In this document: piece by piece, positions 11,340 through 22,805 of the stretch
How positions within the stretch are numbered: position 1 is the stretch's first letter
How the letters are laid out: each line of letters begins with the position of its first letter
Source: Imbricaverruca yamaguchii
Taxonomy: Eukaryota > Arthropoda > Thecostraca > Neoverrucidae
DNA: 64,000 nucleotides
Reading direction: 5' to 3'
NCBI GenBank assembly: GCA_034440575.1
Contig: JAOTOL010001072.1
Location: forward strand, 129,001-193,000
Program-made: the position numbers and the translations under genes
Notes under the pieces: generated by a model
Database searches by the model: none
What the model was told of the DNA's origin: nothing
The model's input: only the letters and a program-made list of their open reading frames with translations

Positions 11340-12845
11340 TGCGTCAATGAGATTGTAAATGCAGAGCGACTCGGTGCTTGTCTGGTGACGGGTAGTAACC
11401 CGTTCCAAGAGACTGCTGCGCGGTAGGAGAAACCTCGCTGGGTCTGCGTGAGTCAACATCTTGCGAGATGAAGCTCACCGATTGACCCAGCTCTGGTCTC
11501 CCTTTGCGATACTTGTGACCGCCAGGTAAACATATTTCCAACAGCTTCCGGGCATTGTTCAATACATATGGCTCTGTGTACCTGAACACAATCGCACTCC
11601 CGAACCGTCTCTGCAAACTTCAGCCATCCTAATGACACGAGTGCAGGTGACACGTGCTCCTTGCGGCGCACACCGGTGTCGCGCCGCAAAGTTGATGCAT
11701 TTTTGCACGCGATGCAGACGGCGCTCAGCGGCTCCGCCCCAGAGGGATAGCCAATGGAAGTGAGGAAACACGTGGATCTGAACTAAGAGCTTGAGGACCT
11801 CCGTAGTGAAATGGTGACGTAATTTGCATAGGGATGCTATGGTGGCGTTGCATTTCCGCACAACCATGAATATATGAGAATCCCAGCTAAGGTGCTGGTC
11901 AAGAAGGACATCTAACACTTTGACGGAGGGACGTGAAGTTATGATCGAATCTAAAAGAATGATCCGGAAGTTCACCGCCCTTTTTAATGACGCTTTGGCA
12001 CCAAAGAGGGTGAATTGAGTTTTGTCCGGGTTCATCCTTTGACTGCTGGACTGAAACCAATGTTCAAGATGAGATATGGACTCCTCGACTCGTGTCTTAA
12101 GGCTGGATAGACTGGTGACGTTGCGTGGAGAATGATGTAAAAGTTGGGTATCGTCGGCATAGGATAATAGGCGGCTATGGGGAGGAAAGAGGGCAGGTCG
12201 TTGACGAAGATGAGAAAGAGGAATGAGCCGATGATGAAGTATTGGGCCACGGCGTGAGTCAGGGGAAGGGTGGAGGAGCTCCCACTCATCGCCTGCTGCC
12301 GGTCGCTGAGGTAGCTGCGGAGCCATTCCGTCGACTGCACGCCATACCAGTCGAGTTTCGCCAGGAGGACACCATGATCGACACTGACGAAGGCTTTGCC
12401 GAGGTCTATCGTTGTTAGCGACGCGACGTAGCCCTTGTCGACCAGCTGTAGCATCCCTTCGACAGCATCGAGCATGGCTTCCTCCGTACGGTGGTTTGGT
12501 CGGAAGACGTACTGTAAAGGTAAGACTGCATGATTGTCATGCAGGTACGATACCAGTTGCATGGAGACGGCATTTCCTGCGATTTTGGAGAATACAGACA
12601 GAACTGAGATCGATCTAAAATTGATAAGCTCAGGACGATCGCTTTACTTAAAAATGAGCGTGACACGAGCGACTTTCCATGCAGTGGGGGAGGCCTGCGT
12701 CAAAATATAACTGTTGATGAGATGGAGCAGATGTTGCCCGATGACAGCGAAACAGTTTTTAATGGCATGTAGAGGGACTCCGTCGACTCCGACTGCCCCA
12801 GGTGAACTCATTCGCCCTATCGCATTAGAAACTCAGGTAGAGTGT
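11340..12845 (-). mobile_element. decayed LINE, reverse transcriptase region (copy 1)
   Basis: Read on the minus strand, the order matches the second half of a non-LTR retrotransposon ORF2: a GVDGVP-like start of the RT fold (near 12800), WKVARVTLIFK, NFRSISVLSVFSKI, then TIDLGKAF (motif A, with the first catalytic Asp) and the active-site box YADD at 12150-12161. A thumb/C-terminal part follows (SWDSHIF..., then RETRAG and a GFSYRAA-like end near 11400). At least two frameshifts and one stop (after TLIFK) split it, and the 5' endonuclease half is missing. The RT uses the target nick and element RNA to copy itself into DNA; this copy cannot. Most similar to the Jockey/I-like group; clade not certain. 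It abuts the minisatellite at 12920. Confidence 0.88.
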
Positions 12846-12919
12846 CGGGGTGCAGCACCAGCGCCGACGCACGCACTGGGCCGACGTGGACCAGACATGG
12901 GGCTACCGTCGCGCACCAC

Positions 12920-13868
12920 CTCCGCCGCTATACGTGAGCCTACCGCCGCACACCACTTCCGCCGCTATACGTGAGCCTACCGCCGCTATACGTGAGCCCA
13001 CCGCCGCACACCACTTCCGCCGCTATACGTGAGCCCAGCGCCGCACACCACTTCCGCCGCTATACGTGAGCCCACCGCCGCTATACGTGAGCCCACCGTC
13101 GCGCACCACCTCCGCCGCTATACGTGAGCCTACCGCCGCGCACCACCTCCGCCGCTATACGTGAGCCTACCGTCGCGCACCACCTCCGCCGCTATACGTG
13201 AGCCCACCGCCGCACACCACCTCCGCCGCTATACGTGAGCCCACCGCCGCACACCACTTCCGCCGCTATACGTGAGCCTACCGCCGCTCCGCCGCTATAC
13301 GTGAGCCCACCGCCGCACACCACTTCCGCCGCTATACGTGAGCCTACCGCCGTACACCACCTCCGCCGCTATACGTGAGCCTACCGCCGTACACCACCTC
13401 CGCCGCTATACGTGAGCCCACCGCCGCACACCACTTCCGCCGCTATACTTGAGCCTACCGCCGCGCACCACTTCCGCCGCTATACGTGAGCCTACCGCCG
13501 TACACCACCTCCGCCGCTATACGTGAGCCTACCGCCGTACACCACTTCCGCCGCTATACGTGAGCCTACCGCCGTACACCACCTCCGCCGCTATACGTGA
13601 GCCTACCGCCGTGCACCACTTCCGCCGCTATACGTGAGCCTACCGCCGTACACCACCTCCGCCGCTATACGTGAGCCTACCGCCGTACACCACCTCCGCC
13701 GCTATACGTGAGCCTACCGCCGACACCACCTCGCCGCCTATACGTGAGCCTACCGCCGCACACCACCTCCGCCGCTATACGTGAGCCTACCGCCGTACAC
13801 CACCTCCGCCGCTATACGTGAGCCTATCCGCCGTACACCACTTCCGCCGCTATACGTGAGCCCACCGT
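12920..13868. repeat. 37-bp minisatellite with 21-bp short units, about 27 copies
   Basis: The unit is CGCCGCTATACGTGAGCC followed by (C/T)ACCGCCG(T/C)ACACCAC(C/T)TC. A shortened 21-bp unit lacking the ACACCAC part occurs at about 12962-12983 and 13057-13078. The core CCGCTATACGTGAG occurs about 27 times. Point variants (ACACC, GCACC, ACTTC, ACCTC) are interleaved, as expected from unequal exchange. Confidence 0.93.
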
Positions 13869-13990
13869 CGCGGAGTGCGAATTGAACTCGTTTGCATCAC
13901 ATCATCACCCCCATCGGTGGGTTCCTCTGTCGATCGGAGCACAAACACTTTCAAACGGCGCCAAAACTCCCGTCGGTCAGTCAGCAGGCT

Positions 13991-14227
13991 CGTGTGTCTG
14001 GCTCTTCCTCATCATTAGATCGTGTCTGGCCGTTTCTCATCATTGGATTGTGGCTGGCTCTTCCTCAGTGTTGGCTCGTGGCTGGCTCTTCCTCAGTTTT
14101 GGCTAGTGTTTGGCTCTTCCTCAGTTTTGGCTCGTGTCTGGTTCTTCCTCACCGTTAGATCGTATCTGATTCTTATTCACTATTGGCTCGTGTCTGAATT
14201 TTCCTCAGTGTCAACTCATGTTTGAGC
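13991..14227. repeat. 28-bp minisatellite, about 8 copies
   Basis: Units of the form CGTGTCTGGCTCTTCCTCA followed by TCATTAGAT, GTGTTGGCT or GTTTTGGCT repeat every 28 bases, becoming more diverged towards the 3' end. Open frames across it are repeat by-products (28 is not a multiple of three). Confidence 0.85.
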
Positions 14228-15050
14228 ACACTGGCGGATCCAGGAAGGGGTCATTCTGGTCATGCCACCACACCCCGAAGCGCTTAAAATGGGGCATCGT
14301 GTATTTTGGCCTCATCCAAACTGACAGAAGTAAACCAACTTAAAGTGCAGGAACCTTTCCAGAGGTTAAAAATACCGTTCCGGGTGAAATAATCCCTCAG
14401 ATCCCTCCCTCTTGATAGACACTACAAGGTTTTCGAAGTCGGATACTATGTGGTAGGAAGTGGAAGTTCTCCCAGCCACGCATCTGGAGTCGCCCCTGGC
14501 TAGGGGCGCAGCATTCATAACTTTTGGTATTCTTTCGTCGTCATTTATATGCACACTCGTCTTCAACTATTAACTGTATCATACATGGTTTCTTGACGTA
14601 AACTGTTTCAATGTGCATCTAAGCACTGTACTGAGACGACATCGTGACACGACGTTGACCCGCCTTGGCTCCAGTACAGTAGCAGCAGACTAGAACCCGA
14701 GCTTTGGACACAATGCTAATCATGCACGTATGAGAAGATACATACATGCATAACTTTCTAAGCGCAATCCTCAACGATGCTGGAGGCACCATAGTCGTAG
14801 GCACTGAAAGAGCCAGTATTCTCCCCCTTCGCAATGTCAGATACAAATATTTGGTTCATTCTGATTAGACCCTTAATGACTTCTCTAAGATAGAAAAGTG
14901 TTGTTGGAAGCAAGCTATGTTCCCGGCACAAGACAGAGTTTCGAGATCTTGTCATGTTTCGCGGGAGAAGACTACTGACAACTCTGCGCACCAGAGGTCA
15001 AGGAAGTGCTCTGCTTTGATGATGCCGGTGCCGTAGATAACGGCACCAGC
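14228..15050. other. no gene; possible transposon terminus at 14232
   Basis: At 14232 the text ACTGGCGGATCCAGG resembles the outer end of many hAT-type and related miniature elements (CAGTGGCGGATCCAG), but no matching opposite end was found nearby. A minus-strand frame of 77 codons (14758-14991) is protein-like in composition but was not recognised. Confidence 0.35.
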
Positions 15051-15059
15051 ACTAGCTGC

Positions 15060-15840
15060 GGCGACACGGGCTCCGGTACTGGCAGCACCAGCGACAGAGC
15101 CCATGGCACCGGAATTGGCAACAACACAAGCTGAATCGGCGCCGACGACAGCGCCCACGGCACCGCCGGCAACCCCGTCACGGCTAAGGCAGCCGGTTCA
15201 GAACCGCCGACGACAGCGCCCACGGCACCGGCAACACCGCCGCCCAGAGGCACCGGCGACACCGCCGTCACGGCTAAGGCAGCCGGTTCAGAGCCGCCGA
15301 CGACAGCGCCCACGGCACCGGCAACACCGCCGCCCAGAGGCACCGGCGACACCGCCGTCACGGCTAAGGCAGCCGGTTCAGAGCCGCCGACGACAGCGCC
15401 CACGGCACCGGCAACACCGCCGCCCAGAGGCACCGGCGACACCGCCGTCACGGCTAAGGCAGCCGGTTCAAGCCGCCGACGACACCCACGGCACCGGCAA
15501 AGCCGCCCAGAGGCACCGGCGACACCGCCGTCACGGCTAAGGCAGCCGGTTCGGAGCCGCCGACGACAGCGCCCACGGCACCGGCAACACCGCCGCCGAG
15601 AGGCACCGGCGACACCGCCGTCACGGCTAAGGCAGCCGGTTCAGAGCCGCCGACGACAGCGCCCACGGAACCGGCAACACCGCCGCCCAGAGGCACCGGC
15701 GACACCGCCGTCACGGCTAAGGCAGCCGGTTCGGAGCCGCCGACGACAGCGCCCACGGCACCGGCAACACCGCCGCCCAGAGGCACCGGCGACACCGCCG
15801 TCACGGCTAAGGCAGCCGGTTCGGAGCCGCCGACGAAACG
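15060..15840 (-). repeat. 90-bp minisatellite (30-residue Ala/Gly/Val-rich repeat if translated)
   Basis: The block CGGCTAAGGCAGCCGGTTC recurs at 15181, 15271, 15361, 15451, 15534, 15624, 15714 and 15804: spacing 90 bases except one 83-base unit, plus a shortened copy before 15181. On the minus strand each unit reads as 30 residues beginning VTAVSPVPLGGGVAGAVG. The 7-base and ~28-base deletions break the frame, so the array is either a non-coding minisatellite or a broken low-complexity exon. The plus strand is also stop-free in one frame (Arg/Pro-rich), which argues against selection on either reading. Confidence 0.85.
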
Positions 15841-18244
15841 AATCCGTCTCGGCTGCAGCAGGTCCTACAACATAGAAGCCGGCATGGAGAAGCCGGAGGA
15901 GTTGTCGTAAACTGAGCGAGCCAACGTTCTCGGCATCCTCCAGATAAAGTGCCTAAAGGCCAACCTGCGGATTCTGGAAGCAGCGACAACTGTAGCTAGC
16001 TCAGGGGACGCTGTCCTGTCGGCTCAGGGGGGGGGGGGCTGCAATCGCTGGACTATCAGCATTAAAAGAAGATAAGATGTAGATGTTGTATGTGTATGTT
16101 TTGTTTGGGAAATGCTTATTTGTAGACGTGTTTCTGAAGTTAAAAAACACATCTTAATGTTGTAGATATTCTTGTTTCATCGCTGATGATCGGTGTGCAC
16201 GCTTGCCTTGAACCAGAGCCACGCATTTCTTGGCGTGTTGGATAATAAAGGTCAAGACATCATTTAAGAAACCAACAACTGCTGAGCCAACGAACTAAGA
16301 CAACAACAAAAAACACCAAAAACCAGCCGACCAACTAAAAACAACCGACTACGGCTGGTCAGCGAAGTTGTGGATCATTTGCTCCCGGTTTATGTTTCAC
16401 AATATATGAAGACAATGGGTGTGTGGCGACTCCACAAGGATTCGCGGGGGCACAAATAGGGTCCAAGTTGAGGGGTGAAATTATGTGGGGGACAATACTA
16501 ACTTTAAGGGGACACTTGCCCACTGAAAAGTAACTAGAACAACGCCCCTGCTTACCTGGGTACGTATCACCCACAAGGGCGCTAACCTCGACCGGTGACG
16601 TTCTTGGAAAGCACGCCGACCCTAGCTGTGTATCCTTCACCTCCAAACCCCATCATCCATTCACTGTCACTGTCGTCACTGCTTATGTCCTCCTTCCAAC
16701 TGCGCAGCACAAACTTCTCCCATGTCACGAGCAGATAGGCCAGCTTCCAACTGTCTACCCGTCCGCTCAGTTTTATCGGGGTAGGCGCGCCCCCTCGGCC
16801 CGTCCCCGGGGTTGACGAGAGTCGTAGAGGCTGAGGTCACCCGTCGCACGGTGCTAGTTGTGACTGGTGGCGCAAATGACGGTGATGGTGAACACTGTGG
16901 CCGATACGGTAGCGGGTGCGGAAGCAGTGATCGTGACAGTGTCGACGGCATTGACATCAGTGACGGATAGAAATGGTGCCAGCAACGGTGTTAATGACGG
17001 TGATGATGCCAGTAGTGGTGCCCAAAAAAGCGATTTATGTACGGCATTGAACAAGTGGGTTGTACAGTTACATATTTCACACTGTGCTCTGTTCGCTATT
17101 ATTTCCATTTTGAATGCTGTTTGTACCATGAACTTGCAAACGTGATCAAAAACCCTTCTGCGAACTCCAGATATAAATCCAACGGTCTTCGGAGCCTCAG
17201 GACAGCACGACTAATCCGGGATCATTTCATGGATTAGAAAGCTACTCGATGGCATACAATCCATACCATCAAATCTCTTCATTTAGGAATCGACGGAGAT
17301 CTTGTCAAAAGTTATCGTGTTTCAGCCTTGCCTATTTTGGTAGCAATAAAAAATTTACCGTAAAGCATTTCTCAAATTGATATTTTGCTGGCTTTCGAAA
17401 GCACCACTTGATATGTCATCAAAGAGTGTAAAACACTTGTCGGAGGTCGTAGCGTATTTCGAACATCGGCTACCATTTGCAATGCATGCAGTAAGTAAGC
17501 TACGATGCACATGTCCGAGCTTTTCTTAAGGGCATCAAGGGTCACACCGGCTACCATGGTTGTGAACGGTGTCCTGTTACAGGCTCAATGACGATCGCAG
17601 GGAATTTTGTTCCCAGACCTGGACGCAAGAGAGCGGACAGATATAACATTTCGGAATCGGGAAGATCCATATCACCATAATGACCGATCAAGAATTGCTT
17701 GATCCTAACCTAGACACGGTAATATTGTTCCCCTTGGATTACGTGCGTCTGGTTTGCCTCGGAGTAGTGAAATACCTCTTCGGCCTAATGCTGAATGGTC
17801 CAGATCGCGCGACGATGGTTGCCGTTTTAAGATTTCAGAAAGCTTTTGTGTTTGTGGCCACCATGCCACGAGATTTTGCTCGGAAGCCGCGCAGCCTCCT
17901 GTAATGTAAAATATGGATGGCTACAGAGATCTGACAGTTTATGCTGCATACAGGACCTGCGGTGTTAGATGAGCTGCCGCCTCATCTGCACCGGATATTT
18001 ATTTTGTTGTCTGCGATGACGATGCTGTTGCGACTAGACATTGCGGGGAGACTCACCAGGTCTGTTGTACTGTATACGGCCCGACACACTATACGACCCG
18101 GTGTACTGTAAAATATTTGGCCCCGCTTGTTATTTCCCTTAAAAGGAGCATGGTGCACACTGTCGCTTCAGAAAGTTACTAAAGTGTCTGCAGCCAACAA
18201 GATCATCAAAATATTGGTGTTGCCCGGCATCACCAATATCTTGA
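15841..18244. other. 2.4 kb without recognisable features
   Basis: Contains a run of about 11 G at 16027-16037, an A/C-rich stretch at 16290-16350, and a GTG-rich stretch at 16870-17020 with repeated GGTG and GACGGTGA words. No gene could be supported. Confidence 0.5.
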
Positions 18245-18826
18245 TTGGTGCTGTACCGAAAATACCAGAAGTGTATGAGCCTCAACAGCTGCTATGCGGC
18301 AATGGTGGGTCAGATGTGCGCCAGAGGTACCCGACTTGGTGGTGCTGTCGGCGTCAGGCCTCGGGCCCGCATCGGTGCGGCACCGGCTCGTCAGACGAGC
18401 TTTTTCTCGTCGTTGCCTGTCGGCACAGCTGCCAGCCGTAAACCCGCTGCTCCCAGTTTACGACCGCTAGAGATCTGTTGGGCCCGTCTCGACTGCGGTG
18501 ATTATTGGAGCGCACAACAAGGCCAGGCACCGCCGAAAACAGCGCACGTGCTGAATGGAGCACGGAGGGAATCTTCTGGCGTTCGGAATCGTGTTGGTTG
18601 TGTGCGGACGGGCGCCGTCACCGTCAAGTCGACGATCGGTGCGTCAGCTGGCTGGCCGCCGAATAGCTGTTTTTCTGAGCGAGAAACTTCCGTAGCACGT
18701 GCGATGGAACTTGGTGCTGCACTTGCTGGAAGCAACGAGAAAGCAGGGAGCTATTTTGTCTGTTGGGCACAACTTCAGCTGAGGCACTTGGATAATGCAC
18801 CTTGGTTATATGCTGGTACAGTTTAG
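18245..18826 (+). other. 193-codon open frame, unrecognised
   Basis: The longest open frame here that is not produced by a tandem repeat. It lies in a local GC-rich island (about 18340-18720). The sequence is rich in Ala, Arg and Ser, and has no domain, signal peptide or membrane segment that I recognise. GC-rich DNA gives long chance open frames, so coding status is doubtful. Confidence 0.12.
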
Positions 18827-19591
18827 AATGAGGTAGGGTAGATATGGGGTTGCCGATGGTGGTGCTAGGAAAGAAACGAATGTAACATTCCTTCTAAACA
18901 CCGAAATCTACCACTGCAATGCAAGCGGGAGTAATTTCCATGTACGCTTGTGAACAGATAACGGTATATTATGTTAAGATCAGTGCATATACTCCAACTT
19001 TCGGCAAAAATGTCATTTCTTCGAAATGTAAGAAGTTAGTATTGACGAACATATTTCTAACCAACGCCACACGATGGCGAACAAAATAGATTGTGTTGTT
19101 TTTGTTCCGCATTGCGGGGTACATGACCATAGTAGCCCCCACCCAAGGACTACTCATGAAAACAAGGTAGGGTGAAATCTTGAAGAAAAAATATAATGGG
19201 TCCACATAATATGATTAGTAGGTTCCTTAGCCATTTTGCAGGTAAGCAAACGGGTTTGTGGATGAACATGTTTGGTTTGTTGGTGCAGGTACATCCAGAA
19301 ACTGATGTGTAGTCACACCACCCTGGAACAGGGGTTCAATTTTTGCAGGGTGTGTGATGAATGGCTAACAGAACATACGGTAGAATAGGCAGCTGCAACG
19401 TCCGCTATGAGCATGTCATCAAATGGCTCAACCCTGAAATGACTTGGCCAAGCACCTATTCCAACATACCTGTGCACACTGCACTTTTGTGAGCTTTATT
19501 TTATGAAACGACTAGTCTCGTTCAATTAAGAAAGCATGGGTACGCCATAGTCATAATTGAGTTTCTCTCATCTATCATCATCTTGACTATC
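18827..19591. other. no recognisable feature
   Basis: AT-rich sequence with only short open frames. Confidence 0.5.
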
Positions 19592-19728
19592 TCAGGTCAT
19601 CTAGGGTCCACGAGTTAGTGAAGGTTAAATGGGGTCACCTCCAGAAAAGTTCAACCAGCCGTCACGCTTTAACGGATGAAAATATTTTAATGACACTTTC
19701 AGCGTTCTCTTATCTTTAGAGACGAAAT
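19592..19728 (-). mobile_element. TTAA-type miniature element, fragment (copy D)
   Basis: Matches the inner part of the 44824-45657 element in the same genomic orientation: shared blocks TCAGGTCATCTAGGGTC, CGAGTT, AAGTTCAACCAG, CGCTTTAACGGATG and CTTTCAGCGTT. Both termini are missing. Confidence 0.8.
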
Positions 19729-19838
19729 CACCAATCTAATGATGGCAATCAGGATTCTCATACTTCGCACACTGGCCAAAGAGCAAGTAAGCAAATATCA
19801 TCAGTCTATACATCAGTCTACGCATCCATACTTTATAG

Positions 19839-20290
19839 ACCATATCTTTTGAACTTAACATCAAAGCACCACGATATGCAACGCTATCTTCCAAACTGAT
19901 CATTAGACCACTACCACATGCAACCCTGTCTTTTGAGCTGAGCATTTAAGTAAAACTATTTGCAACACTACCTTTTAAACTTACGATCATGGCACTTCCA
20001 TACGCAATCATGTCTTCTAAACTGACCATTAAAGCACCACCATATTCATCCCTACCTTTTAATCTTACCATTAAAGCACTACCATATCCAACCCGACCTT
20101 CGAAATTTACCATAAAATATCTACTACATGCAACCCTATGTTCTAAACTTACCATTATAGCACCACCATATATATCCATACCTTTTAAGCTTGCCTTTAA
20201 GCCACTACCACATGCAACCCTACCTTCTCTAGACCCTGACATATTTAGACCGTATCATCTCTGGAACCTACCTTCCCTAGACCATAGCTT
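19839..20290. repeat. 42-bp minisatellite with alternating (84-bp) pattern, ~9-10 copies
   Basis: Nine full 42-base units run in register from 19839 to 20216, then a decaying partial unit. Consensus pieces: ACC.TACCTTTTAAACTTACC, ATTAAAGCAC, CACCATAT. In the better-preserved part, units with CACCACCATAT and with CACTACCACATGC tend to alternate. The plus frame at 19989-20429 reads this as a 14-residue repeat, but the frame is lost upstream, so coding is unlikely. Confidence 0.85.
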
Positions 20291-20535
20291 TTCTAGACAC
20301 TACCTTTTCATACTCTGCATTCTTAAGTTACAATTTATGCACTGTGAACATTACACACTGGGGGATGAGGAGCAAGTGCAAGTGCTAGTTTCCATACTTT
20401 TATCAGGGCACATGCAATTCCAATGCTAAATTGTACTCACTAGAGGTGGCAAATATGAACAATTTATTAGATCTGATCCAGACGCTGGTCAGTCCGATGT
20501 AACTAAGTCCGGTTGGGTCAGACCAAAATGAACTG

Positions 20536-20616
20536 AAGTCCGGTGAGTTAGTTAGTTAGTTGGGCTTTAGGGCGCCTTGACCGGAGTTGATCATTCGCGC
20601 CCAAAAGTCCTGTGAG
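20536..20616 (-). mobile_element. tiny retro-insertion with 12-bp target duplication (copy 1)
   Basis: A 57-base insert (20548-20604) is flanked by 12-base direct repeats, AAGTCCGGTGAG (20536-20547) and AAGTCCTGTGAG (20605-20616), with one mismatch. Read on the minus strand, the insert is a hairpin (GGGCGC pairing with GCGCCC, inner stem TGATC with GGTCA), then CTAAAGCCC and a tail of AACT tetranucleotides. A related insert lies at 49169-49253. This fits a severely 5'-truncated copy of a SINE or LINE 3' end made by target-primed reverse transcription. Confidence 0.75.
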
Positions 20617-21413
20617 AAGACCTGTTGGCAAAGTATTGTTTTTGCAACAAAGCATAGCCATTTTTTCTGATTAGTTAGGTTCATGAAAATATACTATATG
20701 TTCACATAATCTTCGTATACCTCATTCTCTTATTTTTTGTATCGATAGTTATATAAGCAATTCACATCATTGTCTTCAAAATGCATTCCAAATCTGTCGG
20801 AAATCAAATGACAATCCATATTTCTGTCTACTACCTGGGTAGGTAATAGCAAATGGACTTCAGAAAAACTTCGCAAGGTGGAAAAAAATCGGGGGAGCAA
20901 CTTAACCATGGGACGGAGGGGGAACAAAATACGCATGGGGCAGCGGTCCAATAAGCGTATGCAAGGCGACGCCCTCACTGTTCGTCATGAAGCCAGACGA
21001 TGTGTTGTAATCGTGCACAAAGAGCAATTGCATTGGTGCCTCATCTTATTGCAAGGTGCTAGAATGCCATTGTTATGCCATGTGCTGGTCATGCTAGTCT
21101 GGTTCCAGCCATATTCTAATACAGTGTCGTGTGAAACCAATTGGCATTCATTTATTTCGCTTTTGGGCTGCTGCAAGTCTTATTTTTTAAAGCTGCATAT
21201 GATGGATATATTTGACAAAGACAAACACAAAGACAAAGACGTATACTCAGGCCATCCGCAATATGCTATTACATACGGTCTATTGTTGAGTTTTAAAACA
21301 GATGTCACGGGGAAAAGGGTTGTCACAGGAGCACATAAAAAACATCAACAACTCATACCATCGGCACGGAAAGAGTCAGCAAGTACGGTAGGTATGATAA
21401 GTTAGCAAGTAGA
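20617..21413 (+). other. no recognised gene; 175-codon open frame at 20878-21405
   Basis: The open frame on the plus strand has no recognisable domain. It contains a short KDK-rich patch and a hydrophobic segment of about 20 residues near its middle. Chance is the simplest explanation. Confidence 0.15.
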
Positions 21414-22805
21414 TCAGATCAATCTGACCTGTCTCGAGCACAAATGCCGCCTAAGGCGGCGACCAAACGTGGAGACTGGCAGTTGCCTCACTTTCGAGCT
21501 GGTGCCGGCTAATGAAGCCGGTTCCTGCAGTCGACGAACCTTGTGAAGTAGGTGCAGCGTATGGTATGAGGCCAAGTTCTCAGCGCTCATCCAGCCAAGA
21601 CGCTCTAACAGATCCGCTATATGGTCAAATTTAGTTCGTCCAAAAATATATTTTGCTCCATAGTTGACAATTTTGTTAATCCGATACATATTCTTTTGGG
21701 TACTATTTCCGTGCACCGAAATGCAGTACCAGACCTGAGAGAGGACCAAGGCATTGACGAGATGAGATGGCAGTATGGTGGCAGGTGGCCTTTGAGATGA
21801 GATAGACCGGCCAAAGTTCCGAAACATCGTCTCGTAGTGGTGGAAACATGCGAGTCCCAGCTGAAGGTGCGGTCAAAAATGAGCCCTATATTTTTACTTC
21901 AGAACAGGGGAGCAATTGTTGATCGCGAAATGTTACAGTGAAGTTTGGAAGATTGCGCAAACTTTGTTGGCTGCCAGAGAACATAAGCTGAGTTTTCTCT
22001 GCATTTACTTTCAGACCGTTACCGCGGAACCAAACGTCGAGGGAGGCCAGGGCGTGTTCCAACTCGGCAGCGACACTATGAATGAGAGTTTTGTTTCCGG
22101 TGACCAAAATTTGTGTGTCATTTGCATACTGAACGACCACTGCGCCTTCAGCGAACAGATTGAGGTCGTTGGCGAAGACGCTGTAGAGCAAATGGCCGAG
22201 AGATGAGCCTTGAAAAACTTCGATGTTGTTTGGAAATGGCACAGATTTTAGGCTGCGACCCAGACTGTCAATGAGGCTAACACTCTGGGTGTGGTCTTTC
22301 AGATATGCCGAACACCATCGAGCGTCAGTACCGTGCTGGCTTAATTTGGTCAAGAGTTTTAAGTGGTCTATCACATCAAAGCATTTGTCAAGTCCAGGGA
22401 GAAAAGGAAGGACACCTCACCACGATCATTGGTGGAAAGGATCTAGTCGGTTATGGATATCAGCGCGGTCTCCATTGAGTGACGAGGGAAGAAACTATGC
22501 TGGGTGAGAGAGAGGAGGTGGTTTTTGGATAGGTAGGCGTAGAGCTGCTGAAGGACTGCACGCTCCACAATTTTGCCAATTATCGGGACAATAGAGATGA
22601 GCCGGTAGTTGGGTGATCCAAGAGATGGGGACGTCGGCATTGGAAAGGTTGGAGTTGACCAAATGCAGAAGCACAATGCCAATGACGTCAAAGCTCAGCT
22701 GGATCATACCCACCCCATAGGCGGGTGAGCTGTTCAAGCCGAACACGATGGCGCGCAGCTCTGAGATGGACAGTGGCACAAGGCAGAATGCACAGGCACC
22801 CACTC
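21414..22805 (-). mobile_element. decayed LINE, reverse transcriptase region (copy 2)
   Basis: Minus-strand reading gives, in order: LRAIVFGLNSSPAYGVG (start of RT, ~22760), NADVPISW, NYRLISIVPIIGKIVERAV, a QHSFFPRHSMETALI box, DKCFDVIDH (motif A), QGSSLGHLLYSVFANDL (motif B, usually QGS.LGPLLF), and the active site YAND at 22117-22128, where the second catalytic Asp-pair position is Asn. The C-terminal part (21414-21827) has the usual FGRTKFDHI...LGWMS pattern. At least three frame changes and the YAND change mean it is inactive. Same orientation and broadly the same superfamily as the 11340-12845 element, but not a close copy. Confidence 0.87.

Noticed and set aside
16870..17145. A Val/Thr-rich frame at 16867-17145 as a secreted protein
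   Set aside because: The frame derives from GTG/GACGGTGA-rich low-complexity DNA and has a matching open frame on the opposite strand.
18245..18826. A 193-codon open frame as a host gene
   Set aside because: GC-rich island, no recognisable domain and no splice context; kept only as a low-confidence note.
19989..20429. A 146-codon frame with a 14-residue repeat
   Set aside because: The 42-bp array extends 150 bases upstream of the frame with stops, and its end decays, so it behaves as a minisatellite.
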